A stretch of DNA of 64,000 bases from Sporichthyaceae bacterium. Lineage in GTDB: Bacteria > Actinomycetota > Actinomycetes > Sporichthyales > Sporichthyaceae. The notes under the pieces are model-generated. The model saw only the letters and a list, made by a program, of their open reading frames with translations. It made no database searches and was not told where the DNA came from. Shown piece after piece: positions 58,600 to 64,000 of this stretch (within the stretch, counting starts at the first letter, position 1; the number at the start of each line of letters is the position of its first letter). The position numbers and the translations under genes are program-made. The stretch covers positions 1 through 64,000 of the forward strand of contig DATASX010000012.1 of the NCBI GenBank assembly GCA_036269075.1, in the 5' to 3' direction.

Positions 58600-58878
58600 A
58601 TGAACTCGACATCGCTCGGATCGATCGCCGAGGCAGTCGCTTCGCTGCTGCCCTGCCGGGCGTTCGACGCGGAACTGTTCTTCGCCGAGTCGCCGGAGGA
58701 CGTGGAGTACGCGAAGTCGCTGTGCAACAACTGCCCGATCCGCCAGGACTGCCTGGCCGGGGCCCTGGACCGCGCCGAGCCGTGGGGCGTCTGGGGCGGG
58801 GAGTTGTTCGTCAGCGGGGTCGTCGCGCCGCGCAAGCGGTCGCGGGGACGGCCGCGCAAGGAGGAGCTCGCCGCCTGA
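58600..58878 (+). CDS. whiB7: WhiB7 transcriptional activator
   Basis: 92 residues, ATG with GGGGGGTGA upstream. The Fe-S cysteines are C19, C42, C45 and C51 (C-x22-C-x2-C-x5-C), the sigma-contact turn is GVWGGEL (63-69), and the AT-hook RGRPRK is at 82-87. The AT-hook is specific to WhiB7, the master regulator of intrinsic resistance to ribosome-acting antibiotics. Its place between uvrD2 and the ABC1 kinase is the mycobacterial one. The long leader carries promoter, uORF and terminator. Confidence 0.95.
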   Translation: MNSTSLGSIAEAVASLLPCRAFDAELFFAESPEDVEYAKSLCNNCPIRQDCLAGALDRAEPWGVWGGELFVSGVVAPRKRSRGRPRKEELAA

Positions 58879-58910
58879 GTCACGGCTGGAGCTCACTGCG
58901 TGTGCCGAAG

Positions 58911-58946
58911 CGAAGTGGCCCGGACCAACAGGTCCGGGCCACTTCG
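58911..58946. terminator. Bidirectional terminator between whiB7 and the ABC1 kinase
   Basis: CGAAGTGGCCCGGACC (58911-58926) pairs perfectly with 58931-58946 around AACA, a 16-bp stem followed by AATTT on the plus strand. The convergent kinase gene ends 5 bases away. Confidence 0.88.
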
Positions 58947-58950
58947 AATT

Positions 58951-60303
58951 TCAGTCCGCTCTGGGCAAGGGGATGTCCTCGTCCCCGGGCAGCCATTCGG
59001 CCAGCTCGTCGCGCCACGGTCCACCGGCCTCGAGCTGGCAGAGCACGCCGATCGCGCCCAGCCAGACCCGGTGGATGAGCAGGTAGGCCGGCGGCAGGTT
59101 CAGCTGCAGGCCGGTGTAGTAGTGCGCCGAACGCGGGTCGCTGATCCGCCCCGCCTGGGAGCGCAGCCAGGACCGGGAGAACTTGAAGTCCGGGACGGTG
59201 ATCGGCTCCAGGAACGGCAGCAGGTAGGAGACCAGCTTGTCCGGGTCGATGCCGATCGACCGCTTGATGAAGCCCTCGTCGCGCAGACCCTCGACCACGG
59301 CCTCGTTGTCGCCGTGCAGCGCCGCCGACAGGAACTTCCGGACCGCCGGCGGCAGCCCGCCCGGCAGGTGCGCGACCGCGCCGAAGTCGAGGACGCCGAG
59401 CCGGCCGTCGGGCAGCATCCGGAAGTTGCCAGGGTGCGGGTCGGCGTGCAGCATCCCGGCCCGGGCCGGGCCGTTCAGCAGGAAGCGGTGGTACAGGAGG
59501 CCGGCCCGGTCGCGTGTCTCCTGATCGCCGTCGGTGATGATCCGCGACAGCGGGGTGCCGTCGATCCACTCGGTGACGATGACCTCGCCGGCCTGGTGCA
59601 CGACCGGCGGCACGCAGATGTCCGGGTCGCCGGCGAAGGCCTCGGCGAACACCCGCTGGGAGTTCGCCTCCAGCTCGTAGTCGAGCTCCTCGGCCACCCG
59701 TTGCTTGAGCTCGGTGATCAGCGGCTTGATGTCCAGGCCGGGCACCAGAACACCGAACAGCCGGGCCAGCCGGGACAACTGGTTGAGGTCGCCGAGCAGC
59801 GCCGCGCCGGCCCCCGGATACTGCACCTTGACGGCCACCACCCGCCCGTCCGACCAGGTCGCGCGGTGCACCTGACCCACGCTGGCCGCGGCGACGGCCC
59901 GGGTGTCGAACTCGGTGAACAGCGACTCCCAGTCCGGGCCCAGCCCTCGGGTCATGACCTCACGGACGACCTTCGGGGGCAACGGTGGGGCTGCGTCCTG
60001 GAGCTTCACCAGCGTTGCCCGGTACGGCGTGACCAGCGCCTCCGGCAGTGCGGCCTCGAAGATCGACAGGGCCTGGCCGAACTTCATGGCCCCGCCCTTG
60101 AGCTCGCCGAGGACCTTGAAGATCTGCTCGGCGGTGCGCTGCTGGATCTCCGAGGCGACGATCTCGGCAGGCCGCCCACCGATCCGCTTGCCCAGCCCGA
60201 GAGTGGCTCGCCCAGCCATCCCCAGGGGCAGGGCCGCCAGTTTGGCGCCACGTGTCAACGCCCGCAGCGGAATCTGCGCCGGCCCGTCCTGCTCGGAGCT
60301 CAT
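58951..60303 (-). CDS. ABC1/ADCK/AarF family atypical kinase
   Basis: 450 residues from ATG 60303. The KxGQ motif is in GGAMKFGQALSIFEAALPE, the Ala-rich loop in RAVAAASVGQVHRATW (AAAS in place of the Gly-rich loop), VAVKVQYPG (Lys), the ExD region EELDYELEAN, and the catalytic loop MLHADPHPGNF with LDFGAV. These are the family hallmarks. Family members support quinone synthesis or act as atypical kinases/ATPases; in mycobacteria the homologue next to whiB7 (Rv3197) is linked to macrolide resistance, as I recall. Confidence 0.92.
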   Translation of the reverse strand: MSSEQDGPAQIPLRALTRGAKLAALPLGMAGRATLGLGKRIGGRPAEIVASEIQQRTAEQIFKVLGELKGGAMKFGQALSIFEAALPEALVTPYRATLVKLQDAAPPLPPKVVREVMTRGLGPDWESLFTEFDTRAVAAASVGQVHRATWSDGRVVAVKVQYPGAGAALLGDLNQLSRLARLFGVLVPGLDIKPLITELKQRVAEELDYELEANSQRVFAEAFAGDPDICVPPVVHQAGEVIVTEWIDGTPLSRIITDGDQETRDRAGLLYHRFLLNGPARAGMLHADPHPGNFRMLPDGRLGVLDFGAVAHLPGGLPPAVRKFLSAALHGDNEAVVEGLRDEGFIKRSIGIDPDKLVSYLLPFLEPITVPDFKFSRSWLRSQAGRISDPRSAHYYTGLQLNLPPAYLLIHRVWLGAIGVLCQLEAGGPWRDELAEWLPGDEDIPLPRAD

Positions 60304-60361
60304 TGCTGCATTGTCCCCTCGCCCCCGTTCGGCGGTTCGGCCGTACCCCACCGGGCCGGGA

Positions 60362-61414
60362 TCACCCGCCCCCGGATCCGAGGGCGTCGGCCCAGCCGCA
60401 GCCGCAGTTCGGGTGCCTCGCCCAGGACCGGCGCCGTGCCAACCCGTCCGGCAGCCGCACGTGCACCGTGCCGTCGAGGCTCGGGGCCGTCCCGGAGTCC
60501 AAAAAGCTCAGCGCATGGAGCGCCCCGGTGCCGGCCAGGACGGTCGCCAGCACGACGTCGCAGGCCGGGATCGGCAAGACGGACCGGCCCGCGCGCAGTT
60601 GCGCCTGGACCACCGGCCACGCCGGATCCCGGTCGGTCCGGCTCAGGTCCAGGCAGCGCAGGCAGGCGCTGCGCCCCTGGACCACCAACGGACCGACCAC
60701 GCCGCCGGTCTCGCAGACCCCGACGACCAGGTGCGGGCCCTCCGGCAGGTCGCCGCTCGGCGGCAGGCCGTCGTCGGAGGCCAGCACCACCAGGTCAACC
60801 TCGCCCGGTGCCGACTTCGCCGCGCCCCGCGGCCGGCCGAGGCGCTCGGCGCGATGCCCGGCGGGACCGAGATCGGTCGGGCGGACGGCACCAGGGTCGA
60901 CCAGGCGGACCGTGCCGACCCCGGCAGCCTCGAGCAACCCGGCCACCGCCGACCCGACCCGACCGCCGCCACGGACCTCGACGTGGGCCGCCAGGCGTCG
61001 AGACATGGTTCGGCGGCCGCCGTCCGGGCAGGGATCGAGCAGGGTGAGGGAGACCAGGTCAGGCATCAGCCGATCGCGGGTGACCCGGGGCAGGTCGGAC
61101 CAGCCCGCGCAGTCCGCACCCGCGTCCTCGAGCAGGCCGTTTCCGGCGAGCAGGTCGAGCAGTTCGGTGACGGCGCCCGCGCCGACACCTGCCTCGGCGG
61201 CCCCGGCGCGCAGGCCGGCGACGTCCGAGACGCCGTCGAGGCCGTCCATCCAGCGACGAGTGGGTGCGTCGAGGCCGGTGAGCAGCACCGACCGTTCCGG
61301 GTCGACGCCGAACTGGACCGCACCGTCGGGCCGGCGCAACCGGGTCAGGCCCGACTTGACCATCGGCCGGCGGATCGGAGCATCCGCTCGGCGCACGCAC
61401 TCATCGACCGACAT
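60362..61414 (-). CDS. ThiF/E1-like protein, possibly non-catalytic
   Basis: 350 residues from ATG 61414. An N-terminal helical part (about 1-130, GVDPERSVLLTGLDAPTRRWMDGLDGVSDVAGL) is followed by a Rossmann domain with RGGGRVGSAVAGLLEAAGVGTVRLVDPGAVRPTDLG and a CxxC (CLRCLD) paired with a C-terminal CGCGW, probably zinc-binding. This is E1-like, but the usual Arg and D-x-N-x-x-R motif for adenylylation is replaced. Similar domains occur in azoline RiPP cyclodehydratases, but no YcaO or precursor gene is nearby. Substrate unknown. It lies upstream of the kinase on the same strand. Confidence 0.7.
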   Translation of the reverse strand: MSVDECVRRADAPIRRPMVKSGLTRLRRPDGAVQFGVDPERSVLLTGLDAPTRRWMDGLDGVSDVAGLRAGAAEAGVGAGAVTELLDLLAGNGLLEDAGADCAGWSDLPRVTRDRLMPDLVSLTLLDPCPDGGRRTMSRRLAAHVEVRGGGRVGSAVAGLLEAAGVGTVRLVDPGAVRPTDLGPAGHRAERLGRPRGAAKSAPGEVDLVVLASDDGLPPSGDLPEGPHLVVGVCETGGVVGPLVVQGRSACLRCLDLSRTDRDPAWPVVQAQLRAGRSVLPIPACDVVLATVLAGTGALHALSFLDSGTAPSLDGTVHVRLPDGLARRRSWARHPNCGCGWADALGSGGG

Positions 61415-61529
61415 CCCACCCCCGAACCAGAACGCCAACGCAGTGCGGGCGCCGGCTCAGAGTGGCCGCCGGCCCGTCACACGCGCCGGGAATCGGCCCG
61501 AACTGTGGAAAAAGTCGGTCTGGGGACCA

Positions 61530-61553
61530 GGGCCCTGCCTCAGGACAGGGCCC
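61530..61553 (-). terminator. Terminator after the DUF5679 gene
   Basis: GGGCCCTG (61530-61537) pairs with CAGGGCCC (61546-61553), loop CCTCAGGA, beginning 3 bases after the DUF5679 stop. On the minus strand a T-run (CTTTTTCC) follows after about 14 bases. Confidence 0.6.
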
Positions 61554-61555
61554 AG

Positions 61556-61714
61556 CTAAGCCTTGCCGAGAATCCGGTTCAGCTTTGTGCCGCAGACCGG
61601 GCAGGTGCCCTGCGCCATCCGGCGGCCGGACTCGCTGACCTTCACCTCGCCGGTGAAGTCGCGCTTCTCCTTGCACTTCACGCAGTAGGCATTGCCCGTG
61701 TAGCTCTCGGCCAT
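61556..61714 (-). CDS. DUF5679 zinc-ribbon protein
   Basis: 52 residues from ATG 61714, with a strong GGAGG eight bases upstream. The sequence MAESYTGNAYCVKCKEKRD carries the first CxxC and GTCPVCGTKLNRILGKA the second, giving a small zinc ribbon with a basic tail. A conserved small actinobacterial protein with no known role; size and motif suggest nucleic-acid binding, by inference. Confidence 0.88.
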   Translation of the reverse strand: MAESYTGNAYCVKCKEKRDFTGEVKVSESGRRMAQGTCPVCGTKLNRILGKA

Positions 61715-61806
61715 CGCGATTTCCTCCGGTCTGTGCGATCTTCGGGCCACCTTAGTGTCGTTCCCGACCTACTCTCGCGACCGGTGGCTCGGCGCGGCGG
61801 GGCGGC

Positions 61807-61842
61807 GTGAGCGAGCGTGCGATTGAACCGATGTCACGGTGA
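61807..61842 (+). repeat. Decayed copy E of the [M/V]SELASE repeat
   Basis: GTGAGCGAGCGTGCGATTGA and 16 further bases match the first 36 bases of the mini-ORF family, but CAGTGC has become CGGTGA, so the frame stops after VSERAIEPMSR. A hairpin CGCGCCA-TTCG-TGGCGCG (61843-61860) follows at once. The next gene starts 75 bases further, so the coupling seen at the other copies is lost. The 203-base gap 61715-61917 holds nothing else recognisable. Confidence 0.7.
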
Positions 61843-61917
61843 CGCGCCATTCGTGGCGCGAGCCGGGCGATTAAGGCGCGCAGGCGGCAAGCGCGGACAC
61901 GCCGGTACCCTGCCGCG

Positions 61918-62721
61918 ATGACCCAGATGCAGTTGTCCGAGCACCTGTCGATCAGCCGTGACGACGCCGGCGTGGTGACCCTGCTGCTGGACAATCCGAC
62001 CCGCCGCAACGCCATGTCGGACCGGATGACCTCCGCCTGGACGGCTGCGATGACGGCGTTGCGGACCGACCGGACCGTGCGGGCCGTGGTGGTGACCGGG
62101 GCCGGCGACGCGTTCTGCTCCGGCGGCGACCACGAGTGGTTGGCGACGATGCCGGACAACTCCGTCGACGCCCTGCGCACCCGAATGCTGGCCTTCTACC
62201 GGTCGTGGCTGTCGATCCGGGACCTTGAGGTGCCCACGATCAGCGCGGTCAACGGCGCCGCCGTCGGCGCCGGACTGTGCCTGGCCCTGGCCACCGACCT
62301 CTGCTACGTAGCCGACGAGGCCAAGCTCACGGCTCCGTTCACCAAGCTCGGGTTGCATTCCGGGATGGCCGCCACCTGGCTGCTGCCGCAGTCCGGCGGG
62401 ATCCGACTGGCCCGGGAGATGCTGCTGACCGGGCGCGTCGTCACCGGCGCGACCGCCGCCGCGGAGGGCTTGGTCAACCGGTCGTTCCCGCGCGAACAGT
62501 TGCTTGGCGAGGTGGCCGGGATCGCCGGCGACATCGCGGCCTGCGCACCGATCCCGACTCGGCTGACCAAGGTCGCGCTGGTCGACGGCGGCCACGCCAG
62601 TTCCGCGGCGGCCCTGCAGTGGGAGGCCATGGCCCAGCCGATCTCGATGGCCACCGAGGATTTGCGCGAGGGTCTGGCCGCGGCCAAGGAGCGCCGTCCG
62701 GCCCGATTCCTGGGGCGCTGA
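61918..62721 (+). CDS. Enoyl-CoA hydratase/isomerase family protein
   Basis: 267 residues. Crotonase fold: [15 protein letters not shown], the oxyanion hole region [18 protein letters not shown], and [48 protein letters not shown] with the second oxyanion glycine. The first catalytic Glu position of hydratases reads H in LGLHSG, so isomerase or another crotonase reaction is possible. The last residues (RRPARFLGR) are typical. Role probably in fatty acid or aromatic acid breakdown; no partner genes are adjacent. Confidence 0.88.
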   Translation: MTQMQLSEHLSISRDDAGVVTLLLDNPTRRNAMSDRMTSAWTAAMTALRTDRTVRAVVVTGAGDAFCSGGDHEWLATMPDNSVDALRTRMLAFYRSWLSIRDLEVPTISAVNGAAVGAGLCLALATDLCYVADEAKLTAPFTKLGLHSGMAATWLLPQSGGIRLAREMLLTGRVVTGATAAAEGLVNRSFPREQLLGEVAGIAGDIAACAPIPTRLTKVALVDGGHASSAAALQWEAMAQPISMATEDLREGLAAAKERRPARFLGR

Positions 62722-62752
62722 ACCCGGCTCGCGTCGCCCGGACGGCGCGTCC

Positions 62753-63352
62753 GTGGACGTTGTCCGGCGCGCGCTGGAACGTGCCGCTACGGTCGGCACC
62801 GTGGGTGGCGATTCCGGGCCTGTCGAGCAGGCGATCGACCCGACTCCGGTCGAGGTGCGCCGCAGCGCGCGCCGTCGAAGCACAGTCACCGCCTATCGCG
62901 AGGGCGGTCGCACGGTCGTGCTGATCCCGGCCCGGATGAGCCGGGCCGAGGAGCGCCGCTGGGTCGAGGTGATGCTGGCCCGGCTGACGGCGCAGGAGGG
63001 CCGCCGCCGCCCCAGCGACGACGCCTTGCTGGCCCGCGCCGGGAAGCTCGCCGACCGCTACCTCGACGGCAGGCCGGCGCCGGCGTCGGTCCGGTGGGCC
63101 GAGAACCAGGTCCACCGCTGGGGGTCGTGCACGCCACTCGACGGAACCATCCGCCTGTCCACCCGGCTGCGGGGGATGCCCGAATACGTCGTCGACTACG
63201 TGCTGCTCCACGAACTCGCGCACCTGATCGTCCCCGGCCACGGCCCGGACTTCTGGGCGCTGCTGGTCGGCTACCCGAAGCTGGAACGCGCTCGCGGCTA
63301 CCTCGACGGCGTCGCCCACGCGGCGGGACTCGACCTGACCGACGCGGACTGA
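62753..63352 (+). CDS. YgjP/M48-like metallopeptidase (DUF45)
   Basis: Up to 199 residues; GTG 62801 ([14 protein letters not shown]) is an alternative start and neither has a strong ribosome binding site. The zinc site is [19 protein letters not shown] (HExxHx5H), preceded by the family motif [33 protein letters not shown]. No signal peptide, so the protein is cytoplasmic. Substrate unknown; the family resembles WSS1/SprT-type proteases that act on DNA-protein crosslinks, but this link is weak. Confidence 0.85.
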   Translation: MDVVRRALERAATVGTVGGDSGPVEQAIDPTPVEVRRSARRRSTVTAYREGGRTVVLIPARMSRAEERRWVEVMLARLTAQEGRRRPSDDALLARAGKLADRYLDGRPAPASVRWAENQVHRWGSCTPLDGTIRLSTRLRGMPEYVVDYVLLHELAHLIVPGHGPDFWALLVGYPKLERARGYLDGVAHAAGLDLTDAD

Positions 63353-63364
63353 CCCGACCGCCCG

Positions 63365-64000
63365 TCAGCTGGCGATCGCCGCCAGCACGCACGACAACGT
63401 CCACGCCGCCGCGTACACCGCCAGGCTCACCAGCCCGTACGCCGGACGGTGCGTGGCACCCGGGCCGTCCGGCTTCGGGGCCGAGGACTGGACCGAACCG
63501 ACCAGCGACTCCGCCGAGTACGCCGCCTCCGGGTCGTAGGTGCGTCCGGACCGGCGGGAGGACTCCTGGTTGATGATCCTGGCCAGCTCGTCGACGCGGT
63601 CGCGGCGGGTCAGTGGGCTGGACAGCGCCTGCCCGAACACCGTCGCGCCGACCGAGTCGCCGTCGGCCAGCGACAGCCGCAACGCGGTGTCGTAGCCGGC
63701 GCCCTGGATGGCCGCCCAGCTCGCCTCGATGGTGTGCATCGGGTTCTCGAACCGCACTCCGGTGTCGTCGAGGAGAATCCGCGGGCGCAGCAGGAAACGC
63801 TGCGCCCCCCACAGCGCCGGAACCACGATGATGCCGAAGAACCACCGGTCGATGAACCCGTTGCCGCTGCCGACGGTCTTGCCCGGGTCGTAGAGCGAAC
63901 CGAACGCCAGGCCCAGCGCGATCAGGTCGAGGAAGAGGCCGACGCCGATCGCCGAGGGCTGCCGGACCACCAGGCGCGACTCGGCCTCGATCGGCTGGTC
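63365..64000 (-). CDS. PH-like membrane protein, 5' end beyond the window
   Basis: At least 201 codons; GTG 63970 is a possible start, but the frame stays open to the window edge (IEAESRLVVRQPSAIG), so the gene may begin outside. Two hydrophobic segments near the N-terminus (IGVGLFLDLIALGLAFG, FGIIVVPALWGAQRFLL) are followed by a PH-like beta domain (RILLDDTGVRFENPMHTIEASWAAIQGAGYDTALRLSLADGDSVGATVFG), then a charged region and a C-terminal helix (LAVYAAAWTLSCVLAAIAS). Function unknown. It converges on the YgjP-like gene. Confidence 0.7.
   Translation of the reverse strand, partial: DQPIEAESRLVVRQPSAIGVGLFLDLIALGLAFGSLYDPGKTVGSGNGFIDRWFFGIIVVPALWGAQRFLLRPRILLDDTGVRFENPMHTIEASWAAIQGAGYDTALRLSLADGDSVGATVFGQALSSPLTRRDRVDELARIINQESSRRSGRTYDPEAAYSAESLVGSVQSSAPKPDGPGATHRPAYGLVSLAVYAAAWTLSCVLAAIAS

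Noticed and set aside
60362-61414. Azoline RiPP (TOMM) biosynthetic cluster
   Set aside because: Only the E1-like domain is seen; no YcaO, dehydrogenase or precursor peptide nearby.
1-64000. tRNA, rRNA, insertion sequences, prophage, toxin-antitoxin pairs
   Set aside because: I looked for the usual signatures (CCA-ended cloverleafs, DDE transposases, integrases, small paired genes) and saw none.

Overview
The window is high-GC DNA with densely packed genes, many GTG starts and strong Shine-Dalgarno sites. It comes from an actinobacterium: it carries a WhiB7-type regulator, SigE/RseA/TatB, AdnA/AdnB, UvrD2 with a tetracysteine motif, mycoredoxin, MoeZ, DUF3107 and DUF5679. From memory, two stretches keep the gene order of Mycobacterium tuberculosis: 12.4-18 kb resembles Rv1220c-Rv1232c, and 28-60 kb resembles Rv3213c-Rv3196 with two insertions. 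The host is not a mycobacterium judging by the intervening genes. A Frankiales/Sporichthya-like lineage is my guess and cannot be proven from sequence alone. No tRNA, rRNA, CRISPR array, transposase or prophage was seen.

Layout. 0-3 kb: two tandem secreted paralogues of unknown function. 3-12.3 kb: a phosphate block with DUF47/PhoU-like plus Pit, pstSCAB with a PHO box, mutT1 and ppk. 12.4-18 kb: O-methyltransferase, sigE-rseA-tatB, mrp, DUF1003, MgtE-like CBS protein. 18-24.7 kb: DMT exporter, a CoA-ester lyase and a MaoC-type hydratase that look like ethylmalonyl-CoA pathway enzymes, a degenerate acyltransferase, TrmB, Nudix, DUF6758. 24.7-31.9 kb: a double-RCK K+ channel, an RsbW-like ATPase, a hydrolase, an orphan ParA, a DEAD-box helicase and a ferritin-like protein. 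31.9-36.2 kb: an inserted TetR/phosphotransferase/AttH-like/ABC-binding-protein module. 36.2-41 kb: DUF3107, TetR, then an NHEJ island (LigD polymerase domain and Ku around an ECF sigma/anti-sigma pair). 41-46.9 kb: divergent two-component pair, zinc protease, MoeZ, secreted trypsin-like protease, alkyltransferase-like protein. 47-60 kb: DNA-repair and stress block adnA-adnB-nudC, mycoredoxin, uvrD2, whiB7 with its leader, ABC1 kinase. 60-64 kb: ThiF-like protein, DUF5679, enoyl-CoA hydratase, YgjP-like protease and a PH-like membrane protein running off the edge.

The most unusual signal is a dispersed family of exactly 26-codon mini-ORFs beginning [M/V]SE(L/P)ASE-x-[M/V]SQC. They sit between pstC and pstA, directly before ppk, and in tandem between parA and a zinc-ribbon gene. 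In each case the stop codon overlaps the GTG start of the next gene (GTGA), and the mini-ORF's last codons carry that gene's Shine-Dalgarno. Where a gene precedes the mini-ORF, its stop also overlaps the mini-ORF start. A decayed copy lies at 61.8 kb. Two unrelated repeat families with similar start/stop overlaps lie behind pstB and before adnA. A second highlight is the whiB7 leader, in which a WhiB7-type promoter, a 73-codon upstream ORF with an ideal ribosome binding site and an intrinsic terminator can all be read directly.
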